Source of the DNA: Diadema setosum | Taxonomy: Eukaryota; Echinodermata; Echinoidea; Diadematoida; Diadematidae | Assembly: GCA_033980235.1 (NCBI GenBank) | Contig: CM067067.1 | Coordinates: 31,506,451 to 31,570,450, forward strand | DNA: 64,000 nucleotides | Reading direction: 5' to 3' | Shown: piece after piece, positions 35,378 to 47,410 of the stretch | How positions within the stretch are numbered: position 1 is the stretch's first letter | Layout of the letters: each line of letters opens with the position of its first letter | Position numbers and translations under genes: made by a program | Notes under the pieces: model-generated | Databases searched by the model: none | What the model was told of the DNA's origin: nothing | Seen by the model: the letters and a program-made list of their open reading frames with translations, nothing else

Positions 35378-37240
35378 GTCCCACCCGCACATAGTGTGTA
35401 GGGGGTATATAGGAATCACTCTGACGTCGGGTGGCCGGTCGGTTGCAAGATCTTGTGGATCGAACTACTCTCTGATTTTTTGAGCAAAATCGACCCCAAA
35501 TTTGGCATGTGTGACCGCTATCAAAGATGTACACGTATTTTTCACTAATATTGCATAATGCGTTGCCATGGCAACGGCAAAGTTTCGTAAAAAGTTGTGG
35601 ATTGAACTACTTTCTCATTTTTTGAGCGATTAACTTCAAATTTGGCATGTGTGACCGCTATTACAGGCAGATGTGCAAGACACATTTTTTCATGTGTATT
35701 TCATAATGCGTTGCCATGGCAACGGAAAACTTTCATAAAAGTCTAACAAAATGTTGTGGATGGAGCTACTCTCTTAGTTTTGTAGCAATTCAGGTTGAAT
35801 TTGGGATATGCGATCGATGTAATATGTAGTTATGCAAAACACCTTTGATGTGTGCGTTAATGAATCTGTTGCTATGGCAACAGCAGTCCTTTTTTTTTTA
35901 CCAATCATACAACAATGTGTGGATTTAAACTAACTCCTTCAGTCTTTAGGCATTTGGCTTGAAAATTGGCACATGTGACCACTATAGTACGTAGATATGC
36001 ATAATTACTCTGTTGTCTGTGTTTATCAATGCGTTGCCATGGTAACATCATAGTTTGAATGAAAATTATACGAAAATATTGTTGATTCAGTTAACTCCCT
36101 CAGTCTCAGAGCATTTGACTTGAAATTTGGCACACGTGACCACTCAGTACATAGATGTGCAAACTTAGTCATTCGACAGTGTTGATCGATGTGTTGCCAT
36201 GGTAACAGCAAACTTTGAATGAAAATCATACAAAAAATATTGTGGATTTGACTAACTCCCTCAGTCTTAGAGCATTTAGCTTCAAATTTTGGCACATATG
36301 ACCACCATAGCATAGAGATGTGCAAAATTAATCTTTCATTAGAGTTGAACAATTCGTTGCTATAAATATAGTAGCAACATTTTTCACCAAAAAGCATATC
36401 AAGATATTTGGGATTCAGCTAACTCCCTCAGTCTTTGAGCATTTATCTTGAAATTTGGCACACCTGACCACTATGGTACGTAGATGTGAAAACTTAACAT
36501 TTGGTTACCGTTGATCAATGCATTTCCATGGTAACAGCATATTTTGAATGAAAATCATACACAAATACTGTGGATTCAGGTAACTCTCTCAGTCTTTGAG
36601 CACTTAGCTTGAAATTTGGCACATGCAACCACAATAGTACAAAGATACGCAAACTTCATATTCCATCATTCTCAATGTTGAACAATGTGTTGCCATGGTA
36701 ACAGGGCATTTGAATGAAAATAATACAAACATTTCTATTCTCCTAACTCCCTCCGTTTTAGAGCACTTTGGCTTCAAATTTGGCACATGTTATCTCTACA
36801 TTACCTAGATGTGCAAAAATTATCTTTGTCAATGTTGAAAATTTGTTGCCATGGTAACAGTATATTTTGAATGAAAATTATACACTAGTATTGTGAATTC
36901 AATTAAGCCCCTCACCCTTTTAGCATTTGACTTAAAATTTGGCACATGTGACGGCTATGATATATAATTGAGCAAACTTAATTTTTTTTTTTAATGACCA
37001 ACATTGTGTTGCCAATCTTGCCATGGTAACACAATTCTTAATGAAAACCGTAGAAATCGTCAGTTTATTCATCTTGCTCACTCTGTTCTTGAGCACTTTA
37101 ACTTGAGGTCTGGGACATGTGTCTAACAGTGAGCAATACATTTATTCACTGTTGAACAGTTGGTATTTTTTTTCCAATAATTCCCTCAGTTGTGGGCAGG
37201 GGTATATTAATCACAATGAGTGATAGTTCTAGTTCTTGTT
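35378..37240. repeat. Tandem X-box repeat array C (longest)
   Basis: Starts TATAGTCCCACCCGCACATA with GGGGGTATATAGGAATCAC and ends GTGGGCAGGGGTATATTAAT, so it is a complete long member of the family. About eleven units of 150-170 bp. Units near the left hold the fully symmetric GTTGCCATGGCAAC (near 35562 and 35711). Later ones hold GTTGCCATGGTAAC (near 36033, 36191, 36689 and 36844). One unit (36357-36380) has lost the motif. No coding capacity. Confidence 0.8.
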
Positions 37241-38615
37241 ATTATTGTTATTATCATTATTATTACTTTTGCCTTATCTATGTCATGTTATGATGAGCTA
37301 TGACACGTATGTACTCAGAGTTATAATTTTCCACGCCTTCTGGCTTTGCAATGGCTTCAACCACTTAAGATAAGAAATACTTGTCACTTTGCTTCACGTG
37401 ACGTGTTAGGAAAATTTGGAGTTGACAGCAAGGGCTTCGATTCCTGGGAGGAAACATATCATCCCCCTCCCCCCCCCCCCAAAAAAAAAAAGTCTCTTGA
37501 TGTGGATATTTTCTTCCTTTTTTTTCATAGGAAACTGTCCAAATATTTCACCCGAAGTGGGCATCTCTGATCGTATACAAATTGTCCCTCGCACCCCCAT
37601 CCTTTCCCATAGACTTAGTACACTTTCAGAATTGCAAATTTCCGAATATTTCATCAAAAGTGTCTAACAGATTTGTCACTTCACTTCGAACGTACTCGTA
37701 TGGGAAAGGTTGGGAACACCCCATTTGGCCCATCTCACACCCTTCCCTGTTATATTATCCTTTCCTTCATGTATTAATCATGGCTACATTTTGGGAATTG
37801 ACCATTTAATTGTAAAACTTTAAAAGCTCCCTCGAATGGGAGGGGTAACCTACCCCCTGCGATCCTTCCCTTGCTCGGTCCTCCTCCGGCAGACTTGGTA
37901 TTCCACAAAAGGTGTGTATCAGATCGTACTACTAGTACTTCAATAATTCTAAGAAATGCAAGAGATCCAACTTGTCGGAGGGGAAACCCCCTCCCATCAA
38001 CTTCTATGCACTTATTACAGAGTGAAGACACACATGCGAAACAAGACCTGAGATATCACAATTTTTTCATTCACATACCAGTCCTGTGGATATATATTTG
38101 TCTTACTTTGTCATAAGAAAAAAAAAATGAAATGAAAAATTCAGAAAAAGCGTCTAAAGATGCAAAATCTCCATCATGTGGGAGAGCCCAGCTCCTCCCC
38201 CGCACGTACAATCTTCCAAGTTTTTGCGCCCTTACTCCCTATATGTAATTTAAAGTTTGTGTTGACAGAAAATTCTTATTCCCCCTTTAAGCTTCCCACT
38301 TTGATTTCATTTCAGGTAATAAAGAGATAAAGAGAACGAAAACTTATTTCTGCTATTTCATTTATGTCTCTCATTGTACTAAACTGGTCGTTTGTTATTA
38401 TTATCTTAAAAGGGCATTTGCAAAGGAAAGACAATATGTCATTCTTTGCATTCTTTTTCTTTTTGCACCTTGGAGGACAAAAACAAATATGTTCAATCAT
38501 GCGTATAAAATTTCCCTTTATATTTACCTATACTAGGTTGATAGCCAATGAAATTACCTTCAATATGGTATATAATACGTTGATTTTCATCAGAATCTTC
38601 TATATGAAAATTATG
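37241..38615. other. Duplicated intergenic block, spacer 3-4
   Basis: Parallel to 8620-10290. Holds the conserved C-run/A-run (37469-37491). Several short frames, no domain. Confidence 0.5.
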
Positions 38616-39086
38616 AACTTTCTCTGTGGGCTTCGCCTCTTGGTGTATGCATCAAAAGAATTTAGGTTTTCTCTCTCTCTTTCTCGCTCTCTTCCTCTTT
38701 TCCCCATTTTTTGTTCCCTATTTTCACATTTTTGCTTTCTTTTTCTTCTTTTTTTTTTCTATTCCCGACTTTCCCAGTTTCCCGCACTCTTTGTAGTTGT
38801 AAGTTTTTCACCCCCTTTACTTCCCCTCTTTCCCACTTTTCCCTCAGAGGTGCCCACATGTTAAAAGCATAGTCTTTTGAGTGGGTGCCTCCACTCTTTT
38901 TTCACAGAGTATATAAATAGAGTGTATATTTCTTTTTGTACTAAACATAAAGACATGAACATGTTGTTATCCCTGTTTATGTATATCATCAACGACTCGC
39001 ATGCCAAATGTATCATATTGTTTTTTGTACATTCTGTTGGAAAAAGGGTGAAAATAAAGTTTGAAGTTTGAAGTTTGAACTCAACT
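38616..39086 (+). mobile_element. 5'-truncated LINE 3' fragment
   Basis: Insertion revealed by the empty site ATTATGAACTCAAATAAG near 10287-10304. It ends with AATAAAG and a tandem GTTTGAA tail (39055-39079), typical of CR1/RTE-style non-LTR elements. A short AACT repeat on both sides is a probable target duplication. Pyrimidine-rich interior; no reverse-transcriptase motif remains. Confidence 0.65.
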
Positions 39087-39385
39087 CAAATAAGTGTTAA
39101 CTTTCTTCTTTTTTTTTCTTTTATTTTGCTGAGTGTACGTGTATTTATGAACACGAGCTACAAGGGATCTAAACTCCAGGCTGTGATCTAGGCACTACAG
39201 GTCTCTAGGTACCTTACGGGCAGTATAGAGTACTATGAACAGCGAGCAATAATATTATTAAAAATGACGCCCCCTTTTTCAGTTCAACCAAACAGAGTGT
39301 CGCTTTTACAGCTTTCACTCAAGAGAATATCTATGTTCTTATAACAGTATGCGCAATTTTTCAGTGGTTTCTCCCATTTAAGCAT

Positions 39386-39437
<52 letters not shown>

Positions 39438-40440
39438 TTTCAATGACAGATGTTGCATCCCGGGGCAGCTGTAACATAATGTTCAGACACCAGTGTCGAG
39501 TGACAATGGTTTTTAAAGCATCACTTTGTCCTTGCTTTCCTTGGTATAGTAATATGTCATTGAATGTTATTGATCTCAGGAAAGTACTCGTAGCATGAAG
39601 ATGAATGGGACAAATAGGAATTAGTTAACTGAAATTTCAAGGTCAATTACACTCTTCAAAATTTCATTTCTAAAGGAGAATAATTTTGTCTTGCTCAAGA
39701 AAAGCGAGAGAGAAAGAGAGAGACTCTGGTGAAGATTATCGATTTTTCGATGAGAAATGATATCAAAGCCATAATAGCATTTGAAGAAAAGGAATCACAA
39801 ATCTTCTGCATGTGAGCGATATCTGTCTTCTAAGGCACTTCTTTTTATTCGGTGTTTGAGCAAAAGAAGGATAAAGCTAACTGTATCCTATCAGAGCGTT
39901 TGTGAACTTCCGTCGTATTAATGGGAACGCTATGGAGAGAATCGATATAGAGTTTGCAAGCAGATAATAGATCACGAGGCTGGAGAAAGTTAGGGGGAAA
40001 GGTCTTGGAGAAACACATTGTGTCTATTCCTCCTGGTAAACTTTCAAAAAGATTTGGTTTTTTTTTTTGCCTTTTTTTTTTTTGCTCGTGTATTTTGATA
40101 TGTTTCTATACTTCTGTTATTTCTTATTTCTTATCTGTTTTTTATTTATTCATATGTTATTTTCTGTATTTTTCAGTGTAACTTATTTTAGATATGAAGT
40201 TATTTCGGTATGTTCTACGCACTAAAACGCATATAGTCATTCACACAAACATACACACTAACATACCAACACATATATGTTTACAACTTACACACACCAC
40301 AGCTAGTGTAATCGTCGCTTTTCCAGGCACGCGACAATATATCGAAATATCGCAATTTGACATTTCCCTTTAAAATGCAATACACCCGTCAGTTGCTCGA
40401 ACAAAGATACAATAGCGGTAATTCAATGATTAAGATGATA
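39087..40440. other. Duplicated upstream block of unit 4, with (TA)n
   Basis: Matches 10310-10690 and then 18590-19510. It provides the uninserted version of the site that holds the TATAGG elements at 10691. A pure (TA)n run of about 47 bases lies at 39391-39437. No gene. Confidence 0.6.
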
Positions 40441-40805
40441 ATAAAGGAATATATAGAGTATCATGACATACGCACAAAGCTTTAGTAAAGTTTTCTTTTC
40501 TTTTTCTATTTAAGTATAGGTGTGATGACGCAGACTTACCATCAGGCAAATGTTGGCACAATCCGAATAAATAACCGTAACAAAAAAAAAAAAAAGGAAA
40601 CACACAAATCCTTGAAATAGATTCTTGCTTAAGGTTGAAGCACGAGAAAATAGGATTATATCTGCGTAATCATAGTGGAATCTACTTTATGCACATGTAA
40701 CGGTTGCTCTTTCGAAATTCGCATATTATGTATTGTAAGTAACCAAATTAGCTGAGGCGACTTTTTCTAGGAACACATACCTGGTCTTATGGACCTTTCC
40801 CATTT
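40441..40805. other. Upstream block of unit 4, left of LINE insertion
   Basis: Matches 4201-4600 and 19515-19940 up to CTTATGGACCTTTCCCATTT, where a LINE interrupts it. Confidence 0.6.
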
Positions 40806-42790
40806 TTTGGAATTGAATTGAATTGAATTGAATTGAATTGAATTGAATTGAATTGGATTGAATTGAATTGAACAGGTTTTATTCAAATTAATCATGTCTG
40901 ACAGCCAAAGGCTGAATTGCACATGTTTTACAATCATAGTTATAAAAACAGACAGATTATTTCGGTGCTCTGTACAAACAATGATATAAAGACATGATAT
41001 AAAAAAAATATATATATATTACAGTGGTCACATGTGGTAAATCACAAGAAGTGATCAATCTATGAGGGCACCAGCCCAATCAATTCTAAAATTTCTTTTA
41101 CAAAAACGAAAAAAAGAGATTGAAAATATCCTGTTAACATGGCAACACTACTCGACACTGAATAAAAAAAAAAAAATCATTACTATTACAACTGATAATG
41201 AAATCCTTGAGGGTACCAGCCCAATCAATACTCAGATTACTTTATCAAAAAGAAAATAAAAAAAAAGAAATGAGGAAAAGGAAAACAAATCACTGTTAAC
41301 ATATCATTACACAGCTAGTCATTGAAAAAAAAGAATGTCATTGCTATTTCATCTACATTGTATCGATTTTGATTTAAAAAAAAAAAATCACACCTGCACA
41401 TCACATTTATCACATGTGCCAAATTTCAATAGAATGAACAACATTTCTTTCTTTTTTTAAAACAAGTATCATCAGGCAGCTCGTTCTTCAACATGAATAA
41501 AACATATTTTATAGGCCTACATGTCAAAAAACTATATCCATCAGAAAAAATAAATCTCAAATCAAAATCTGAGATAAAAAAAATCAACTCAATCCACACT
41601 CATTGATTTTCTTTATAAAAAATGCGGTTACCATAACAACACAATATTCGAAATGAAAAAAAAAGTGAAGCAAAATCTACCCATCTCTGCTATAACAATC
41701 ATGAAAAATATGGCTCAGAAACTGATAAAATCAGTTAAATCCTCACTATTATTTCATATATACCAAATATCCGGTCATTTACTCAAATCCGCAATATATT
41801 TTTCTGTTACAAATAATACCATATCACACAAACAACACAGGCAAATAGACTGATGAACAAACACCCGGAAAACATACTTTAAAAGCTTATTATACAGATG
41901 CATAAAAACTTCTATTCTTTATTATTCAGTAGATTAATGAATATGGTATTACACTGTCCTGAAACCGTTTTGTTTCAGATTTGTATTTCTGGTACCTTGT
42001 GTTCGGAAGCAATGTGTATTGATGCCCTTGGTGTTTATCAGGGAGCCAGTGAGAGACGAGTGGACTATTAACCATGTAACGAGCAAATTTTAGACTCAGC
42101 TGTCTTCTCCTGTCGGCTAAAGTGCCCAACTTGCAGGTTTCAAGAGCTGTAACGATGTGTAGTTTTTGCCTAATGTTATTCTGCAGGCTCTTTTCTGAAT
42201 CATTTCAAGCTAACTTTCAAGTTTCTTTGTGAGGGAGCCACAGAACACTGGGCAGCCACATTCAAGAACAAGAACAGAGTATACAGTAACCAAATCAGCT
42301 GTGGGGAGGTTAAAACGTTTGTTTAAAACGCATGCATAACTTTTTGTTGCACTTTTTTAGGACCTGAGTAACATGACCATCCCATTTCAAATTTGACTGA
42401 ATCACAACACCTAATATCCTTGTCTGGGTGACAGTACCTAGTTCAACGTCTGCAATGGACAAAGCATTATACTAAAAGGAGGGTTTTACAGAAAGTTATT
42501 GTCATTGAGGGGTTCAGTTTCATATTGTTGTGTCTGGTCCACTGGTTAATTTCATCCAAAGCATGCTGCATGTTGGATGGTTGAGTCATTTTCCTACTCT
42601 CAATCAAAGTCATATCATCCACATACTTTAAATGCTGGACTGGCACATTTGAACATGCATCATTGATCATTATCAGAAATAAAATTGGCCCAAGTTTAGT
42701 GCCCTGGGGGGCACCTGCATTTATGTTTTTCCAGTCCGATAGCTTTCCATGGTACTTAACACACTGAGAACGAAATTAAAGAAAACTCAC
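40806..42790 (-). mobile_element. CR1-like LINE, 5'-truncated, minus strand
   Basis: On the - strand the order is GAPQGTKLGPILF (near 42670-42713), MIND, KYVDDMTLIE (catalytic YVDD near 42611-42628), a thumb-like region, and the C-terminus FARYMVNSPLVSHWLPDKHQ to RYQKYKSETKRFQDSVIPYS (41926-42129). An A/T-rich 3' tail follows, then an (AATTC)n simple repeat at 40806-40872. Frameshifts between the blocks make it inactive. It lies in the receptor upstream block, whose uninserted form is at 4560-4610. Confidence 0.8.
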
Positions 42791-42859
42791 GATCCAAGAA
42801 ACAAGGCAGGGTCTTACACTCATGTCATTTGTTATACATATATGCCCATCAGTGTTTGT

Positions 42860-42925
42860 CGGGGGGGGGGGGGGGATTTCTGAGCATGCGCACGGAACCC
42901 TTGTGGTGTGGTACATTGCTTAATC
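42860..42925 (+). promoter_or_regulatory. Conserved promoter-like block, receptor gene 4
   Basis: A run of 15 G (42861-42875) directly precedes TTTCTGAGCATGCGCACGGA. The E-box position reads CCTTGTGGTGTGG, so CACGTG is lost. ACATTGCTTAATCATGC follows as in units 2, 3 and 5. Confidence 0.55.
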
Positions 42926-43028
42926 ATGCATAATCTGCTGCTCAGAGATTTGCGAGGACTTAAGAGCGTGAGAGATCCTGCTGATTTCTCACTTGCAAAA
43001 CCTGCTGGACAATTCGACTCAGAGTAAG
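42926..43028 (+). other. Exon 1 of receptor gene 4
   Basis: Conserved exon ending AGAGTAAG at donor GTAAGT (GT from 43029). A 10-base deletion (CTTGCAAAACC against CTTGCATCGAGTTCTAAAACC) shifts the upstream ORF, which now ends at TAA just before the donor. Inferred intron 43029-45496, the longest of the five because of three MITE insertions. Confidence 0.62.
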
Positions 43029-43247
43029 GTAAGTTGGCCGTATGCCTACTAGGTTCTAAATTAGTATCAGGACCCAAACATTACAAGTGCTGTTAGGAAA
43101 ATGTCTCTTTCGATGATGTGTATTAGTTCGCGCTTGGTCACCGACTTCGGTTAAAGGTCATAAAAATCATCTTTCGAGTTTCAAATGTTTGACAAAAAAA
43201 TGCAAGCGGTTTGAAACCTTACACTCTTTGGCTTTTGGTTTATAGTG

Positions 43248-43778
43248 CACTGCAAAGAGTCCGGTGTTAATTTTGAAACACCGAGCTGGTGTTAAATTAA
43301 CGGTGCTCATTCATGGTGTTAGATTAACACCTCCGGGTGTCATTTCAAATATAAAATTGTTTTTTTAACAGTTTCTTAGTTACTGCACTTCTTGTTAATT
43401 TTGAACTTCAACAAGACGATAAAGAATTTTCCGATAAAGTATACTTGATTTTCGAAAAAATGTGAAAACACATTTACACCACAGTATCACCAGGTGGTGT
43501 GGTCTTCTATTGAAGCTGGACGGGTGTTATACCATTGAAATTAGCACCACCAATATCAAATCAACACAATGCGGTGTCATTATTGAATCAACTCTAGCGC
43601 AGTGTCAAAATATCACCAGCTGGAGTGTCAAATTAACACCACGAAGTGCCAGGTGAACACTTTTGAACACCATCACAGCACATTTTCTACACCTGTGAGT
43701 GTGGTCCTCTATTGAAGTTTGACCGATGTTAGATTTAACACCCATGGTGTTAAATCTAACACCGATGTTTTTACAGTG
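43248..43778. mobile_element. CACTG-ended MITE rich in GGTGTTA palindromes
   Basis: Begins CACTGCAAAGAGTCCGGTGT and ends AACACCGATGTTTTTACAGTG's inverse counterpart, with CACTG/CAGTG tips. The inside has many GGTGTTA and TAACACC motifs in both directions. Absent from the other receptor introns (compare TTTACAGTGTTCGGAATACT near 32340). The tips suggest an EnSpm/CACTA-type non-autonomous element (inference). Confidence 0.7.
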
Positions 43779-44061
43779 TGCTTGGAATACCGTATACAGC
43801 TGGCATACATAGACCAAGGTAGGGTATTAAAGGCCTAATCGGTAGCGTATACATTCCATTTAAATTATTTGCACAATATTTGCATGTACAATGATGTCAC
43901 AACGCTAAGATCGGTTTGAAATTACGCGATTATATAAAATCAAGCAGTAAAATTGTGCTGTCTGCCCAACTTTTTTTCCATTTGAGTGTGTGTTTGTGTG
44001 TGTGTGTGTGACTTGTTATGTCTTATTCCACTTATGCCCTCGTTGACACGCTTGAGCTTAA

Positions 44062-44615
44062 TGGAAACCAAAACCCAAAGAGAAATGTGGATTGAATGAA
44101 AGCAGCAACATTAGTAGAATACATCAGTGAAAGTTTTAGGAAAATCGGACAATCGATGCAAAAGTTAAGAAGTTTTAAAATTTTGGTGTTGGAACCGCTG
44201 GATGAGGAGACTACTGGAGATTATGACGTATGTGTGGACAAAAATATGAAGAAAATATACAGGGAATTCCACAAAAATGCATTTTTCATGAAAATTACAC
44301 ATTCCATCAACTTGATACTGACATATGTTAAGGGTAGCAATTATTCCCCCTGCTTTCTGAAAGCGGTTAGCCAAGTGCTCTTTCATTATGCTAGAAAAGT
44401 GAATTTTTGTGGAATTTTCTTTATATTTTCTTCATTGTCCAAACATGATGTCATGAACTCTAGTAGTCTCCTCATCCAGCTGTTCCAACACCAAAACTTT
44501 AAAAATTCTTAACTTTTGCATCGATTGTCCGATTTTCCTCAAACTGTGACTGATGTGTTCTACTAATGTTGCTGCTGTCACTCAATCCACATTTCTCTGT
44601 GGGTTTTGGTTTCCT
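44062..44615. mobile_element. TTAA-flanked foldback MITE
   Basis: TTAA at 44058-44061 and 44616-44619. Arms of about 160 bp are inverse to each other (GGAAACCAAAACCCAAAGAG at the left tip). The uninserted site is GAGCTTAAAGAT in the other introns (for example near 21148). The long frame spanning 44096-44512 is an effect of the palindrome. The TTAA target suggests piggyBac-type mobilisation (inference). Confidence 0.8.
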
Positions 44616-44967
44616 TTAAAGATGATCCCCTTTCACAGCGCAAAAAACAGAATTGTGTTTGCTTTGTCTGTCGGTGGAGTCAAAATTGTTTGGAGATGTT
44701 TACATAAGTGGTAATTCGACGGAAAATTATTATAAATTATTGGCATGAACAAGGAGCATTTTACGATGAGAGAGATTTAGTTTTACATGTCATATTGTAA
44801 ATATTGCATTAACATTGATGTGAAGGTGCCTTCACTTTAGTAAATCATTTTCATTCTTTGTTATCTATAAACTATAAACGCCTTAATCCTCTTAAACATT
44901 TTGTAACACAAAGTTGAGACAACTAAATATAATAAGTAATTCATGAAATTCTCCACCATCGATATTA

Positions 44968-45287
44968 GGGAGCTTTAGATTTTGACGCGCGGACGTTTGA
45001 GCCGACGCTTGCGCTGGACGTTCTCCTCTCCCTGCGTCGTGTGGAAAAGTAGCTTTAGATTACGCTGGGACGCAACGTATAAAAAATAAAATCGCGCCCC
45101 CATATGATCAGTGCATGAAGAAGCTCTGTACGTCGCAAACTGTGCGGACGTGAAAATAGCCCAGTACGCGTAGTAAACAACTCAGGCGACACAAGCTACA
45201 ATAGATTGACTTTACGCGCGCTTCTGCGCACGCTCAGAACATGTTTTTTTCCTTTGAACGTCCGCGCGTCTAAAATCTAAAGCTCCC
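44968..45287. mobile_element. GGGAGC-ended MITE
   Basis: Ends GGGAGCTTTAGATTTTGACG and its inverse, flanked by TA. Inner inverted blocks contain GCGCGGACGTT. It interrupts CACCATCGATATTACTATAA, which is continuous at 21490-21510. GC-rich relative to the intron. No coding frame. Confidence 0.8.
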
Positions 45288-45505
45288 TAATACTATAATA
45301 TGGGAACTGGCGAGTGGCTTTGGCTCAAAATGCTATTATCTATTTACGACACGTGGTTATTTTGATAATTCTTCACTTAAATGTTTTTGTCTGTTTCAAT
45401 ACAATTTGCAGCATGATGTTAATCAAAAGCTAATGTGAGAAAATAACATGCAGAAGTGGATGACACAAAATGTCTACTCATCTGTTATCCCCGCAGATAT
45501 ATCTG

Positions 45506-46684
45506 ATGTGTACAATGAGTGGCAGCGTTGTCTCCGTAGCAACTTTTCTGGCCGTAGCAATCAGCGATGCACTGGCAACAGTGTTGCCCGAAACCCAACG
45601 AACGTCTTTAGAAGTCGTCAAACTAGACCACGCCCTCCCGGTAACCAATGCCGCTGGTATACACGAAACAGGTGGCCGAGATGCCACGGCGCTCTCTACC
45701 GAAGATGAACATACGTCCACACTTGCTACTGACTGGTCGGAGGTGCCAGAGGCGCCGCAGTGGGTGTGGATCTTAAAATGGTCCTGGTCCACCATCCTTC
45801 AGTTAGTCTGCGCCCTGTTTGGTATGATTGGTAATTCTCTGGTCGTCGTTGCCATGATGAAGAGAAGAGGTGCTAAACACACGACGGACATCTTCATCAC
45901 AGCCCTAGCCGTCGCCGATTTATTCACCTCCATTTTTCTGATACCTCATCCCGTTGCTGTGCGCGTACCTAACTCAGTGCTGGGAACGATTTACTGCAAA
46001 CTTGTGTACAACCACTTACCAACTTGGCTGTGCATTCACGCGTCTGGATACACGCTGATGGGAATGTCATGTGCACGTTTGGTGGCAGTGATAAGCCCGC
46101 TGCATTTCAAATCCATCGTTACTCCGCGGGCAGTCTTCAAGTACATCTGCGGGGCATGGGTGTTCTCAGCTGTCCCTTTTCTTTACTGCATCAACATGTA
46201 TGTTATAAACAACGTCTGTATAGTCACAGGCAGTCATATCGTTAGGATTTTCCTTTGGTGCTATCTCTTCACGCTTCGGGTGGGCATTCCTACAACCATT
46301 ATGATAGTTACTCAGGTTTTGACCGCGTTCTCGCTCCATCGCCAATCGCGTCGCACCCGAGAAGCGCGCAGTGTAAAAGATGACTCAAAGGCGTCGTTTC
46401 ACGACAAGGCGCGTAGCCGAATCGTTCGGCTTACGTTCCTCATCGTCCTGGTTTATATCATGGCCCTGTGTCCTCACCATACTGCAACGATTATTGCTGT
46501 AGCAAGTGGATCTCTGTCATCGTTCGTCAACAGTCCACTCCACGATTCCCTTTTCTTGCTGACCTTTTTGAATTCATGTGCAAATCCATTCATTTATGCT
46601 GCCCAGTACCCCAAATTCCGTTCCGCAATTAAGAATCTTATCTCTTCATCTGATGACGAAGTGAATTACCCTATCTTTAATTAA
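45506..46684 (+). CDS. Class A rhodopsin-like GPCR, array copy 4
   Basis: 392 residues, start at the first ATG after the acceptor (AG 45495-45496). Signal peptide to about A24 (DALA), extracellular tail 25-93, helices at roughly 95-118, 127-150, 166-192, 210-230, 247-275, 306-330 and 345-366. Key residues: N1.50 at 110, D2.50 at 138, probable disulfide C164-C238, ARL at 190-192 instead of DRY, W4.50 at 218, helix-5 P262, ALCP at 320-323 instead of CWxP, and NPFIY at 360-364. Loop 3 is basic (HRQSRRTREAR). The tail after helix 8 is only about 15 residues with an acidic SSSDDE segment and no palmitoylation cysteine. Sister of copy 2. Ligand and G protein cannot be told from sequence. Confidence 0.93.
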   Translation: MCTMSGSVVSVATFLAVAISDALATVLPETQRTSLEVVKLDHALPVTNAAGIHETGGRDATALSTEDEHTSTLATDWSEVPEAPQWVWILKWSWSTILQLVCALFGMIGNSLVVVAMMKRRGAKHTTDIFITALAVADLFTSIFLIPHPVAVRVPNSVLGTIYCKLVYNHLPTWLCIHASGYTLMGMSCARLVAVISPLHFKSIVTPRAVFKYICGAWVFSAVPFLYCINMYVINNVCIVTGSHIVRIFLWCYLFTLRVGIPTTIMIVTQVLTAFSLHRQSRRTREARSVKDDSKASFHDKARSRIVRLTFLIVLVYIMALCPHHTATIIAVASGSLSSFVNSPLHDSLFLLTFLNSCANPFIYAAQYPKFRSAIKNLISSSDDEVNYPIFN

Positions 46685-47410
46685 TCTATTCGGTTGCGCA
46701 AAAAAAAAAATTAACTGTCAGCCAATTCTAAACTTTCGTAACACAGAAAAATAGACTCAGTGCACATCGCGTTTGTCGACTTTCTACAAACAGTAACTGT
46801 GATATTGACGCCGTATAACTAAAATTACTTTTTTTATTTGTTTTGTTGTTTGTTTGTTTTTTGCATTTCAGAGCGATTCCGTGAAAATTTAATGCTGACA
46901 TTCACAGTATTTGTACCAAACCACATGCACTTTCATCAAAGAATGATAGTTAATAGCGTGAGTTGAAACTGAGTGAACCTACTGTCCTATAAAAATTTTA
47001 CGTAGGTTTGGGAACTGATTTGCAGTTATCAATTCGCATTTTTCTTTATGATGCGCAACAATACCATAGAGGTAATTAGTCTAAGACGTTAATGTGGGAA
47101 TGAACATGTACTACATTTGGTGAACGTTTATATAATACGCTGAATTTATTTTCAGATCAAACGTTGTAATAGTTCCTGGTGTGCTGATTAATTACAAAGG
47201 TTAACAAATTTAGAATGTCCAAACGAAGGCTCAGCAATGAGCTGTAACTTCACTCATGATTTTGCACTTATCTACTTTTGCACTTATCTACTGGGCCTCA
47301 GAATAGGCCACTAGATTGATGGCGCATTATAATGCTGTACTTTTCATCATTTATATTAAATTATCATTGTCATTATTATTATCATTATTGTCATCATCAT
47401 CATTATTATA
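46685..47410. other. 3' flank of receptor gene 4
   Basis: Parallel to 22896-23600, with acceptor-like TTTGCATTTCAG (AG 46870-46871). It is interrupted at its TTA-rich segment by the next element. Confidence 0.55.

Noticed and set aside
7784..37240. Possible CRISPR-like array because of regularly spaced repeats
   Set aside because: Units are contiguous 150-170-bp tandem repeats with no short repeat/unique spacer pattern, in an animal genome context.
38662..38864. Charged or serine-rich frames on both strands
   Set aside because: Low-complexity pyrimidine tract within a truncated LINE fragment.
44096..44512. 138-residue + strand frame and matching - strand frame
   Set aside because: It spans the two arms of a TTAA-flanked palindrome; the symmetric peptides are a product of the inverted repeat.
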